Below are positions 9,100 through 17,808 of a stretch of 64,000 bases of DNA, one piece after another. The position numbers and the translations under genes are program-made. Within the stretch, counting starts at the first letter, position 1. Each line of letters opens with the position of its first letter. This stretch comes from Oscillospiraceae bacterium (GTDB lineage Bacteria; Bacillota; Clostridia; Oscillospirales; Oscillospiraceae): positions 121,052 through 185,051 of the forward strand of contig WRLE01000004.1 in the NCBI GenBank assembly GCA_009777775.1, given 5' to 3'. The notes beneath the pieces are model-generated. The model had not been told where the DNA came from. It was given only the letters and a program-made list of their open reading frames with translations, and did not search any database.

Positions 9100-9393
9100 A
9101 TGAAACGCTCAAAACCCATAACTAAAATAATCGTATTGGCTATGATAATATATGCATGTATCAGTTTAGTTTCACTGCGCGCACGGATAGAAACAGGACA
9201 AAAAGAACTAGATGCAGTAAAGCAACGAGTAGCTGAAATGGAAATATCCAACGCAGTCCTTGAATATCAAATAGAACACTTCAATGACCCTGATGTCATT
9301 GCCAGCATCGCCCGCTCCAGGCTGGGATTAATGTTGCCTGGTGAAAGAATCATCGGAAATGGTGATGTTTCTCAAAACGGCAGAAGCAATTAA
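9100..9393 (+). CDS. divIC: Septum formation initiator, DivIC/FtsB family
   Basis: The protein has 97 residues: a short cytoplasmic tail, one membrane segment (IIVLAMIIYACISLVSL), a coiled coil (residues ~30-65) and a C-terminal segment with the family-typical block DPDVIASIARSRLGLMLPGE. DivIC works with FtsL and DivIB in the divisome at the septum. The following gene is a YabR-like S1 protein, the same order as divIC-yabR in Bacillus, which supports the call. A TATAAT at 9031-9036 with a weak -35 may be its promoter. Confidence 0.88.
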   Translation: MKRSKPITKIIVLAMIIYACISLVSLRARIETGQKELDAVKQRVAEMEISNAVLEYQIEHFNDPDVIASIARSRLGLMLPGERIIGNGDVSQNGRSN

Positions 9394-9433
9394 CATTAAA
9401 CATATATTACAAAAAGGGGTTTCTTTATAACAT

Positions 9434-9901
9434 ATGGATCTAGATATAGGAGCAATAGTTTCTGGGAAAGTCAATGGCATTACGAATTTTGGTGCATTTG
9501 TCACCGTAGCACCAGGTAAATCTGGGCTTGTGCATATTTCGGAAATATCAAGCACATTTGTCAACGATGTTCGTGACCATCTAACCGAAGGACAGGATGT
9601 AGTTGTAAAAATCATTGGCTTAGATAAGTCGGGACGTATGAATTTATCAATCAAAGCAGCTGCAGCAACTGCAAATGCACCTGCAACTACAGATACAACT
9701 ACAACTACAACTACAACTGTAGTAGGATCTGATAAAGATGTCCACTCAACAGATACCGAGCCACCTACCATCAACCAAGACACCTCCCAAGAGCCAAGCT
9801 TTGAAGATAGGCTCAAACGCTTTATGCAAGATTCAAACAGCAAAGTATCAAGTTTAAAGAGAAACTCCGATAAGAAAAACGCCCGCCGCCGCAGCCGATA
9901 A
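9434..9901 (+). CDS. S1 domain RNA-binding protein, YabR-like
   Basis: The protein has 155 residues. The first ~75 form a complete S1 RNA-binding domain (GAIVSGKVNGITNFGAFV, KSGLVHISEIS, GQDVVVKIIGLD). The rest is disordered: Ala/Thr-rich with a run of about eight Thr, then an acidic stretch, then a basic C-terminus (KKNARRRSR). This matches the layout of YabR/general stress protein 13, which is ribosome-associated in some Firmicutes. It lies 40 bases after divIC and is probably in the same operon. Confidence 0.85.
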   Translation: MDLDIGAIVSGKVNGITNFGAFVTVAPGKSGLVHISEISSTFVNDVRDHLTEGQDVVVKIIGLDKSGRMNLSIKAAAATANAPATTDTTTTTTTTVVGSDKDVHSTDTEPPTINQDTSQEPSFEDRLKRFMQDSNSKVSSLKRNSDKKNARRRSR

Positions 9902-9964
9902 TCATATCACGGTATGCGGCTATCGTTGTAAGCACTGGTCTTTCACAAGGGGAATAATTAAGAC

Positions 9965-11074
9965 ATGGATAAAAATCCCAGCAAAGAAGAATTGGAACGC
10001 AATCTGAAACCATCAGGTACTTATCTTGATACCCTCTCGGATTTTGCCAATTTACTTGGTACCATAAAGCAGGCGGAAGATGCTGCCAAAGAACTGCTTG
10101 ACGAAACTAGCAGTGCTGCTGATGCCAACAAAAAATCAAGCCGTTCCACAATTACCGATGAATCAGATAATGATAACGACAATGTAAAGAACTCCGAATC
10201 TCATCAAACTAAAAATGATGAATCCGAAGTGGAAAACGAAGAGCCTCTTCCTACTTTAGAAGAAATGTTGGAAAAGCTTGATGCCCTAGTGGGACTAGAT
10301 ATTATCAAGCAAAATGTTAAAAGCTTAATAAACTATGTTAAAGTCCGCAAACTCCGAGAAGATGAGCAATTGCCAAACCCACCCTTGTCTTTGCACATGG
10401 TTTTTATGGGCAATCCTGGGACTGGGAAAACAACAGTTGCTAGAATCCTCTCGGAGCTGTATCGTGCCATCGGTGTGCTGTCAAAAGGTCAGCTTGTGGA
10501 GGTCGATAGGTCAGGGCTTGTGGCGGGATTCGTGGGACAGACAGCTATTAAAACTTCCGAAGTGATAACTAGCGCTCTTGGTGGAATTTTATTCATCGAT
10601 GAGGCTTATTCTTTAGCTCCAGATGTGGGCAGCGGAAATGATTTTGGCAGAGAGTCCATCGAGACTTTATTAAAAATGATGGAAGACCACCGAGATGATC
10701 TCATTGTTATAGTCGCTGGTTACAGCGAACCCATGGAGCGTTTCATCGGATCTAATCCAGGTCTGGAGTCACGCTTCAACAGATATTTTATGTTTGAAGA
10801 CTACAACAGCGAACAGCTGTATGAAATATTCAGTTCCATGTGCGCAAAAAGCGAATATGTGCTGACTGAAGATGCTGTGGGCTTTGCCCAAGACTACTTT
10901 CGCTTTATTTATGAATCTAGAGATGACAATTTTGGCAACGCTCGCCATGTGCGAAACTACTTTGAAAACATTGTCGCTGTCCACTCCGACAGGGTATCGC
11001 CCCAGGAGCAGCACACCCGCGAGGATTTGACGACGGTAACACTAGAAGATATGCAAAAGGCTTCTGTAGCATAA
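9965..11074 (+). CDS. AAA+ ATPase, SpoVK/CbbX-like
   Basis: The protein has 369 residues. Residues 1-95 are a charged, low-complexity N-terminal extension. An AAA+ domain follows: a linker (ALVGLDIIKQNVK), Walker A GNPGTGKTT (~149), Walker B ILFIDEAY (~208), sensor-1 region (VIVAGY) and an arginine-finger segment (PGLESRFNRY). This is the SpoVK/CbbX family of hexameric remodelling ATPases. SpoVK acts in spore maturation in Bacillus and CbbX activates Rubisco elsewhere. No Rubisco gene is visible, so a SpoVK-type role is more likely. It is followed by prs with a 40-base gap. Confidence 0.85.
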   Translation: MDKNPSKEELERNLKPSGTYLDTLSDFANLLGTIKQAEDAAKELLDETSSAADANKKSSRSTITDESDNDNDNVKNSESHQTKNDESEVENEEPLPTLEEMLEKLDALVGLDIIKQNVKSLINYVKVRKLREDEQLPNPPLSLHMVFMGNPGTGKTTVARILSELYRAIGVLSKGQLVEVDRSGLVAGFVGQTAIKTSEVITSALGGILFIDEAYSLAPDVGSGNDFGRESIETLLKMMEDHRDDLIVIVAGYSEPMERFIGSNPGLESRFNRYFMFEDYNSEQLYEIFSSMCAKSEYVLTEDAVGFAQDYFRFIYESRDDNFGNARHVRNYFENIVAVHSDRVSPQEQHTREDLTTVTLEDMQKASVA

Positions 11075-11114
11075 ATTGCTCTATATATAAATAACAACGA
11101 GGGGATTGATTGTC

Positions 11115-12065
11115 ATGGCGCATGGGAAGGATATAAAAATCATAAGCGGGAACTCCAACAGGCAATTTGCCGAATATGTTTGTAAACAACTGGGTACACG
11201 TTTATGCGACACTGATGTTTCTAAGTTTTCCGATGGTGAAATATCTGTTTCGCTCTTTGAAACTGTACGAGGTTCAGACGTATTCATTATTCAATCAACA
11301 TGCTTTCCTGTTAACGATAACCTTATGGAAATGCTTATTCTCGTCGATGCGTGCAAACGCGCATCGGCAAGCAGGATAACAGCGGTTGTTCCATACTTTG
11401 GTTATGCTCGACAGGATAGAAAAGCAAAGGCACGAGACCCAATTTCTGCAAAGCTTGTAGCAAATCTCATCACATCAGCCGGAGCCGATAGAGTATTAAC
11501 GATGGATCTCCATGCAACGCAGATCCAAGGTTTTTTCGACATTCCCCTTGACCATTTATTAGCTTCATCACTATTTGCAGATTATTACAAAAAGAAATTT
11601 ACCGATACCTCCGATGTGGTCGTTGTATCGCCCGATGCTGGTTCTGTCACTCGCGCTCGAACATTTGCTGGGATGATGAACATGGGTTTAGCAATAATGG
11701 ATAAACGCCGTGCGATGGCAAACCAGGTTGAAATGATGAATATCATCGGCGATGTGGAAGGAATGCGAGTTATACTATACGATGACATCGTTGATACTGC
11801 GGGAAGCTTTTGCGAAGCTGTAAAAGCCTTAGAAGCAGGAGGTGCCAAGGAAATATATGGTTGCGCCACCCATGGAGTTTTGTCTGGACAAGCCGTTTCA
11901 CGTATCGAAGACAGCGGTCTTGTGGAGCTTCTATTCACAGATACAATACCTTTCAGGGGCGATAATCTACCTGATAAAATCAAATACCTCTCAGCTGCTC
12001 CACTTTTCGCAGAGGCTATTGAGAGAATTTTCCAGGAAGTTTCCATATCAACTTTGTTTAGATAA
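11115..12065 (+). CDS. prs: Ribose-phosphate pyrophosphokinase
   Basis: The enzyme makes PRPP from ribose 5-phosphate and ATP for nucleotide, His and Trp synthesis. It has 316 residues, normal for class I PRPP synthetases. Visible motifs are FSDGEISV (~40), PYFGYARQDRK (~93), MDLHATQIQGFF (~130) and the PRPP-binding loop DDIVDTAGS (~223). A TTG at 11106 would add three residues but touches the Shine-Dalgarno (GAGGGG), so the ATG at 11115 is chosen. pth starts 13 bases after the stop, so the two are co-transcribed, as in many Firmicutes. Confidence 0.95.
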   Translation: MAHGKDIKIISGNSNRQFAEYVCKQLGTRLCDTDVSKFSDGEISVSLFETVRGSDVFIIQSTCFPVNDNLMEMLILVDACKRASASRITAVVPYFGYARQDRKAKARDPISAKLVANLITSAGADRVLTMDLHATQIQGFFDIPLDHLLASSLFADYYKKKFTDTSDVVVVSPDAGSVTRARTFAGMMNMGLAIMDKRRAMANQVEMMNIIGDVEGMRVILYDDIVDTAGSFCEAVKALEAGGAKEIYGCATHGVLSGQAVSRIEDSGLVELLFTDTIPFRGDNLPDKIKYLSAAPLFAEAIERIFQEVSISTLFR

Positions 12066-12078
12066 GGCACAGACAGGA

Positions 12079-12669
12079 ATGCTATTTAGAAGAAAAAACC
12101 AGCCAATATCGTGGATAATAGTCTTTTTGGGTAATCCAGGGAAAAGGTACGAAAATACTCGGCACAATGCAGGGTTTATAACTGCTGATTTTTTGGAACG
12201 CAACATTGGCACCAAAATCGACAAGATAAAATACAAATCCCTAACATCAACTGTAACCATCGGCGAGCAGCAGGTTATGCTTATAAAGCCGCAAACCTAT
12301 ATGAATTTGAGCGGTAGTCCTGCTAAGCAAGCCATGGATTATTGGAAAGTACCACTAACCAACCTTCTTGTCGTCTCCGATGATATCGCCATGCCAGCTG
12401 GTAAGTTGCGCATCCGGCGAAGCGGCTCTGCTGGTGGACACAACGGTCTGAAGGACATAATAGCAAAATGCGGGGGCGATGGCTTTCCCAGGATAAAAAT
12501 CGGGGTAGGTGCTCCGCCCAACGATGACTGGGAAGTTTATGATTGGGTGCTCTCAACGCTTTCAGGAGAAGATGAAAAAACAATAAAAGCAGCGGCAGTC
12601 GAGGCTGCCGCTGCTTTGGAAATGATAATAACCCAAGGAATCGACCAAGCAATGCTAAAATACAATTAG
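12079..12669 (+). CDS. pth: Peptidyl-tRNA hydrolase
   Basis: Pth recycles tRNA by cleaving the ester bond of peptidyl-tRNAs dropped by ribosomes. It has 196 residues. Motifs are FLGNPGKRYENTRHNAGF with the catalytic His (~residue 28), QTYMNLSG (~75), SDDIAMPAGKLRIR and GSAGGHNGLKDI. The open frame extends upstream inside prs, but homology begins with the ATG at 12079, preceded by ACAGGA. The stop codon TAG is formed by the first unit of a TTAGGA heptamer array. Confidence 0.94.
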   Translation: MLFRRKNQPISWIIVFLGNPGKRYENTRHNAGFITADFLERNIGTKIDKIKYKSLTSTVTIGEQQVMLIKPQTYMNLSGSPAKQAMDYWKVPLTNLLVVSDDIAMPAGKLRIRRSGSAGGHNGLKDIIAKCGGDGFPRIKIGVGAPPNDDWEVYDWVLSTLSGEDEKTIKAAAVEAAAALEMIITQGIDQAMLKYN

Positions 12670-12806
12670 GAATTAGGAATGAGGAGTTAGGAATTATAAC
12701 ATCATTGATATTTATTGCAAGACACTTTTTATAAGTAAATTATTAGACTTAGTAGTATGCTTATGCGTAATCTCATTCCTAACTCCTAACTCCTAATTCC
12801 TAATTA
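12664..12806. repeat. Inverted heptamer arrays between pth and mutS
   Basis: The TTAGGAR-type units at 12664-12698 and their complement (CCTAACT, CCTAATT units) at 12774-12806 are nearly perfect inverted arms of about 33 bases separated by ~75 bases. The left arm supplies the pth stop codon and the right arm ends a few bases before the mutS Shine-Dalgarno. They could form a long stem in RNA. Confidence 0.75.
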
Positions 12807-12825
12807 AAAAGAGGGGGTTTGTCTG

Positions 12826-15399
12826 TTGACTCCTATGATGAAACAATATCTTGAGGTAAAGGATCGCGCTGCGGACAGCATCCTTTTTTTTAGGCTTGGA
12901 GATTTTTATGAAATGTTTGGCGATGATGCAAGGACAGCTTCAAAGGAGCTTGACCTTGTATTAACTTCCAGAGACAAATCTTCTGAAGATCCCAATGAAC
13001 GAATACCGATGTGTGGTGTTCCATATCACTCTGCCGAGTCATATATAGCTAAACTCATAGCAAAGGGATACAAAGTTGCCATATGCGAGCAAGTCGAAGA
13101 TCCAACTACTGCAAAGGGTTTGGTCGCTCGAGATATTGTAAGAATCGTTACGCCAGGAACACTAATGGAATCCTCCATGTTAGACGAAGGTAGCTCCAAT
13201 TACTTATGCACAGTATATATTGGAGAAGCATCAGCTATATGCTTTGCCGACTTATCCACGGGAGAAATATCTGTCTCTGAGTTCTTTACTTGGGATTTGC
13301 AACGAATCGAAAACGAGCTTGGTACCTTTCAACCTGCTGAAGCTATACTCGGTGGAAGCCACAGTGAATGCGCTTCCTTGAACGATTATCTATCATCATC
13401 TTTAGGCACTCTTGTGGAGCGAAGCGATGAACGATTCAATGACAGTTGCTCACAGTTGTTAAAGGAGCATTTTGGAAGTGATGCTTGCAATGAGTTGAAT
13501 ACTGCTGGAATCTATGCTGCTGGTGCTCTACTATCCTATATTATCGACACGCAAAAAACTGACATCTCTCATTTGAAGACCCTACGACACAATCTCGGCG
13601 GTGTCCATATGGAGCTAGATATTAACACCATGAAAAACCTTGAGCTTGTTTCTTCCATAAGAACAGGTGAAAAAAGAGGAAGCTTGCTATGGGTACTGGA
13701 CAAAACAAAAACACCAATGGGCCGCCGATTAATAAGGACATGGGTGCTTCGTCCATTGCTCCAAACCACAGCTATAATGCGCCGTTTGAGTGCTGTTTCC
13801 GAGCTTTTTAACAGTACTGTTTTAAGAAGCGAGCTCTTTCTTGCTCTACGTAACATCGGCGATATGGAGCGGGTAATGGGAAAAATAGTATACGGAAACG
13901 CAGTCAGCCGAGACCTGAGGGCTCTACATGGCTATATTAGCATATTGCCGTTACTTACTGATATGCTAGAAACAATGACTTCGTCTGCCTTGCGTGAATG
14001 TGGACAAATGGATACTTTAGATGACGTTGCGGCGCAAATCCATACCACAATTAAAGAAGACCCACCATTTTCAGTTCGCGAAGGTGGTTTCATAAATGAT
14101 GGTGTTAATCACGAGGTTGACCATCTACGCTTTTTATTGGAAAATAGCACAGCTGCTCTAATGGAAATTGAAACAAAGGAACGAGAGCGAACTGGGAAAA
14201 AGTTGAAAATTGGATACAATAGAGTTTTCGGCTATTATATTGAAATTCCTCGTTCGGCTTCTGAGGATGTTCCAAACGACTATCTCAGAAAGCAAACTCT
14301 AGCAAACGCTGAACGATTTATCACAGAGGAATTAAAGGAATTGGAAGCGCAGTTACTAACTGCGAAAGACGATTTAGCTGCACTGGAATTTAAGTTGTTT
14401 GAAGAGCTGCGGATTAATATCGCCAAGGAAGTCGGACGTATACAAGAAACTGCATGGCAAATTGCCCAACTTGATGTGTTGTGTTCCTTTGCAGAAGCAG
14501 CTGCAGAAAATAATTATAGTATGCCAGAAATTGATTTGTCTTCAGTGATTGATATCCGCGATGGACGGCATCCAGTTGTCGAAGCAATGCAAAGGGATAC
14601 TTTATTTGTACCCAATGATACTTATCTCGATGGTTCGGATTCTCGCATGGCAATCATAACTGGTCCCAACATGGCTGGTAAATCCACATATATGAGACAA
14701 ACGGCAATCATTGTTCTCATGGCACAAATTGGTTCATTCGTGCCAGCAAAATCCGCTCGAATCGGGCTTGTCGATCGAATCTTTACTCGAATAGGAGCTT
14801 CCGATGACCTGTCGGCTGGAAAATCCACATTTATGGTAGAAATGACCGAAGTTGCAGATATTTTACGTAACGCCAGTAAATCCAGCTTGCTTATTTTGGA
14901 TGAAATCGGGAGAGGTACCTCCACTTATGATGGTATGTCCGTTGCCCGCGCTGTTTTGGAACATTGTGCCGATAAAAAAAAGCTGGGTGCGAAAACACTT
15001 TTTGCCACCCATTACCATGAGCTTACCGCTCTGGAAAATGAAATCGATGGTGTGAAAAACTATAATATTTCAGCAAAAAAAAGAGGGAACGACATTATTT
15101 TCTTGCGAAAAATCGTCCCAGGTGGAGCTGATGATAGTTATGGCATCGAAGTAGCGGGATTAGCCGGTGTCACCGAGAGTGTTATAAAACGTGCAAAGGC
15201 TGTTCTAGACACTTTAGAAAACCAAGATGGCCCAAAAAGCGTAGCAGCAATTGTAAAAGAAGCATCAAAAACAACTCAACTCTCCATGGAAGACATGAGG
15301 GGTAGCGAAATAGCCGCACTCCTAAAAGAAACCGACCTAAACACCCTCAGCCCCATAGAAGCCTTGAATTTGTTATATGAAATGAAAAAGAAGCTATAG
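12826..15399 (+). CDS. mutS: DNA mismatch repair protein MutS
   Basis: The protein has 857 residues, full length for MutS, which recognises mismatches and recruits MutL. The N-terminal mismatch-binding GDFYEMF (Phe-x-Glu) is at ~25, Walker A GPNMAGKST at ~613, then DDLSAGKSTF and the Walker B region DEIGRGTSTYDG. The C-terminus carries the short MutL-interaction/tetramerisation tail. The start is TTG at 12826: GAGGGGG lies 9 bases upstream, and the following TPMMKQYL matches the conserved MutS N-terminus. ATG at 12835 would be too far from the ribosome site. No mutL follows here. Confidence 0.97.
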   Translation: MTPMMKQYLEVKDRAADSILFFRLGDFYEMFGDDARTASKELDLVLTSRDKSSEDPNERIPMCGVPYHSAESYIAKLIAKGYKVAICEQVEDPTTAKGLVARDIVRIVTPGTLMESSMLDEGSSNYLCTVYIGEASAICFADLSTGEISVSEFFTWDLQRIENELGTFQPAEAILGGSHSECASLNDYLSSSLGTLVERSDERFNDSCSQLLKEHFGSDACNELNTAGIYAAGALLSYIIDTQKTDISHLKTLRHNLGGVHMELDINTMKNLELVSSIRTGEKRGSLLWVLDKTKTPMGRRLIRTWVLRPLLQTTAIMRRLSAVSELFNSTVLRSELFLALRNIGDMERVMGKIVYGNAVSRDLRALHGYISILPLLTDMLETMTSSALRECGQMDTLDDVAAQIHTTIKEDPPFSVREGGFINDGVNHEVDHLRFLLENSTAALMEIETKERERTGKKLKIGYNRVFGYYIEIPRSASEDVPNDYLRKQTLANAERFITEELKELEAQLLTAKDDLAALEFKLFEELRINIAKEVGRIQETAWQIAQLDVLCSFAEAAAENNYSMPEIDLSSVIDIRDGRHPVVEAMQRDTLFVPNDTYLDGSDSRMAIITGPNMAGKSTYMRQTAIIVLMAQIGSFVPAKSARIGLVDRIFTRIGASDDLSAGKSTFMVEMTEVADILRNASKSSLLILDEIGRGTSTYDGMSVARAVLEHCADKKKLGAKTLFATHYHELTALENEIDGVKNYNISAKKRGNDIIFLRKIVPGGADDSYGIEVAGLAGVTESVIKRAKAVLDTLENQDGPKSVAAIVKEASKTTQLSMEDMRGSEIAALLKETDLNTLSPIEALNLLYEMKKKL

Positions 15400-15486
15400 G
15401 TAATAATATGTCATCGCCGCAAAAAAGCCCCTTGTTATCGCATGAAATATTACATTGATGCACCATTGTAAGGCATATGCATAGTA

Positions 15487-15533
15487 TTCGGCGCGTCAGG
15501 GATGCCGCGCCCTACAGGAGGCCGCGCTTGACG
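15487..15533. repeat. GC-rich palindromic element between mutS and lepA
   Basis: A short GC-rich island in an AT-rich spacer holds GGCGCG...CGCGCC arms and a second GCCGCGC. Its composition contrasts with its flanks, and it looks like a dispersed intergenic element. There is only one copy in this window. Confidence 0.45.
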
Positions 15534-15535
15534 AT

Positions 15536-15586
15536 ACCTAACTCCTAACTCCTAATTCCTAATTCCTAATTCCTAACTCCTAATTC
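15536..15586. repeat. Heptamer array (TTAGGAR on the lepA sense strand)
   Basis: About seven tandem seven-base units (CCTAACT/CCTAATT as written on the plus strand) lie directly after the lepA stop codon. In the lepA direction they read TTAGGAR, the same orientation relative to the upstream gene as after pth, cbiC and cbiET. Confidence 0.8.
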
Positions 15587-15589
15587 AAT

Positions 15590-17389
15590 CTAGTCATCCA
15601 GTTTCAAAACAGCCATGAATGCCTCTTGGGGGACATCAACGCTTCCCAAGCTGCGCATTCTTTTTTTACCTTCCTTTTGCTTTTCCAACAACTTTTTTTT
15701 CCGGGTAATATCGCCACCATAACATTTTGCTAAGACATCCTTCCGCAGAGCTTTGATGGTTTCTCTGGCTATAATTTTACCACCCACCGCAGCTTGGATA
15801 GGAACTTCAAAGAGCTGGCGTGGGATATGCTCCTTAAGCTTTTCTGTGATTTTTCTACCCCTGGCATATGCTTTGTCTCTGTGGACAATAAATGATAATG
15901 CATCAACTATTTCACCATTTAACAAAATATCTAGCCTCACCAAACTAGATGCTCGATATCCACTTAAATCATAATCCAAAGATGCATAGCCCTTGCTTCT
16001 GGATTTCAGCGCATCAAAGAAATCATAAATAACCTCTCCCAGGGGTAGTTCATATCGTAATTCTACCCTGGTCGTTTCCAGATACACCATTTCTTTGTAT
16101 TCACCACGTCTGTCTTGACAAAGCTCCATAATATTTCCCACATATTCCGGAGGACATATGATTGAAGCACTGATGAATGGTTCCTCTGCCAAAGAAATTG
16201 TAGAAGGGTCAGGATAATTAAGGGGGTTGTCCACAAATACAACCTGTCCGTCAGATTTTGTTACTCTATAAACAACACTGGGAGCAGTCATTATGAGTTC
16301 TAAATTATATTCCCGCTCCAATCTTTCTCCTATTACTTCCAAGTGTAAAAGACCTAAAAAGCCGCAACGAAATCCAAAGCCAAGGGCAACTGATGATTCT
16401 GGTTCAAAGGTCAAAGCCGCATCATTGAGTTTCAGTTTCTCCAAAGCATCACGCAAATCCGGATACTTCGCGCCATCTGTTGTATAAAGCCCAGAAAATA
16501 CCATTGATTGTACATTCTTATAGCCCGGTAGCGGCTCGGTTGCATAGTTCTGAGCATCTGTCACAGTATCACCCACAGTGGTATCTCCAACGTTTTTGAT
16601 GCTCGCAGTAATATAGCCCACTTCTCCTGTATAAAGCACATCGCAGGGTTCCATACCCATGGGTCTCATATAACCAATTTCCACAACCTTGTATTTTGCT
16701 CCAGTCGCCATTAGCTTTATTTCAGAATCTCGCTTGAGAACACCATCCATCACTCGAATATATACAATGACTCCTTTGTATGCGTCATATTGGCTGTCAA
16801 ATATCAATGCTCTTAAGGGTGCCTCGGGGTCGCCTTTTGGCGGTGGAACCTCCGAAACGATATATTCCAATACCTCATCTATACCGATGCCTTTTTTTGC
16901 AGATATTTCTGGTGCATCCATTGCTGGGATTCCAATTATATCTTCAATCTCTTTTTTTACACGCTGGGGTTCGGCAGCTGGGAGGTCGATTTTATTGACA
17001 ACCGGTAATATTTCCAGATTATGATCCAAGGCAAGATATGCATTGGCAAGGGTTTGAGCCTCCACTCCTTGGGCTGCATCCACCACAAGTATCGCTCCCT
17101 CACATGCCGCCAATGAGCGGGATACTTCGTAATTGAAATCCACATGACCTGGTGTGTCAATGAGGTTGAGTTTATAAGTATTTCCGTCTTTAGCGGTATA
17201 ATTCATTCCCACAGCGCGAGCTTTAATCGTAATCCCCCGCTCACGCTCAAGCTCCATATTGTCAAGAATCTGATCAGCCATATCTCTTTCGCTAATCGCA
17301 CCACATTTTTCCAGCAAACGATCTGCTAGTGTTGATTTTCCATGATCGATATGGGCGATAATGGAGAAATTTCTAAGCTTGTCTTGCAT
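15590..17389 (-). CDS. lepA: Elongation factor 4 (LepA)
   Basis: This is a translational GTPase of 599 residues that acts on stalled or pre-translocation ribosomes. G motifs are AHIDHGKST (G1, ~residue 12), RGITIKA (G2), DTPGH (G3) and NKIDLPAA (G4). The EF4-specific C-terminal domain ends with [24 protein letters not shown]. Length and motifs are standard. It begins 14 bases after a small XRE regulator gene on the same strand. Confidence 0.98.
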   Translation of the reverse strand: MQDKLRNFSIIAHIDHGKSTLADRLLEKCGAISERDMADQILDNMELERERGITIKARAVGMNYTAKDGNTYKLNLIDTPGHVDFNYEVSRSLAACEGAILVVDAAQGVEAQTLANAYLALDHNLEILPVVNKIDLPAAEPQRVKKEIEDIIGIPAMDAPEISAKKGIGIDEVLEYIVSEVPPPKGDPEAPLRALIFDSQYDAYKGVIVYIRVMDGVLKRDSEIKLMATGAKYKVVEIGYMRPMGMEPCDVLYTGEVGYITASIKNVGDTTVGDTVTDAQNYATEPLPGYKNVQSMVFSGLYTTDGAKYPDLRDALEKLKLNDAALTFEPESSVALGFGFRCGFLGLLHLEVIGERLEREYNLELIMTAPSVVYRVTKSDGQVVFVDNPLNYPDPSTISLAEEPFISASIICPPEYVGNIMELCQDRRGEYKEMVYLETTRVELRYELPLGEVIYDFFDALKSRSKGYASLDYDLSGYRASSLVRLDILLNGEIVDALSFIVHRDKAYARGRKITEKLKEHIPRQLFEVPIQAAVGGKIIARETIKALRKDVLAKCYGGDITRKKKLLEKQKEGKKRMRSLGSVDVPQEAFMAVLKLDD

Positions 17390-17403
17390 GTGTAGTACCT
17401 TTC

Positions 17404-17730
17404 CTATTTTGATAAATCAATATTCTTGAGTTTGTTCAATAGCGTATCACCAGATGACTTAATGCTTTGCAATTCATTGACAGCATCGCTGAGAGCTTCA
17501 ATCAGCAGCAATGCTTTTTCTTGACGAAAATTGCTACGACCAAGGATATAGTCTGCAGTTACATTATAATACGAGCAAGCTTTAAGTATAAACTCCAGCT
17601 TAGGCTCTCTTGCACCATTTTCGTAGTGAGATAAAAGTGCTTGGGAAATGCCAAGATCCGATGCCACTTGTCGTTGGCTGAACCCCGTTTCTTTCCGCAA
17701 TGATGATAATATCATGGAAAAGCTAGTCAC
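17404..17730 (-). CDS. XRE-family transcriptional regulator
   Basis: The protein has 108 residues. Residues ~8-62 form a Cro/C1-type helix-turn-helix ([21 protein letters not shown]), followed by ADYILGRS, a common end of such domains. The rest is a helical tail, probably for dimerisation. The start is GTG with GAGG about 8 bases before it; an ATG five codons later is an alternative. It is 14 bases upstream of lepA and after pepV, so it may be in an operon with lepA. The target is unknown. Confidence 0.85.
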   Translation of the reverse strand: MTSFSMILSSLRKETGFSQRQVASDLGISQALLSHYENGAREPKLEFILKACSYYNVTADYILGRSNFRQEKALLLIEALSDAVNELQSIKSSGDTLLNKLKNIDLSK

Positions 17731-17808
17731 AGTGAATCCTCGCTTGCCTGATGTACTTTAGTATAAGTATATCTGTTACTGTAGAATTTGTATAGTACAT
17801 ATTTTCCA

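Noticed and set aside
11842..12078. N-terminal extension of Pth into prs
   Set aside because: The added 79 residues are the out-of-frame reading of prs. Pth homology begins at 12079.
16689..17024. Plus-strand ORFs opposite lepA
   Set aside because: They are shadows of a highly conserved gene on the other strand, with no ribosome sites.
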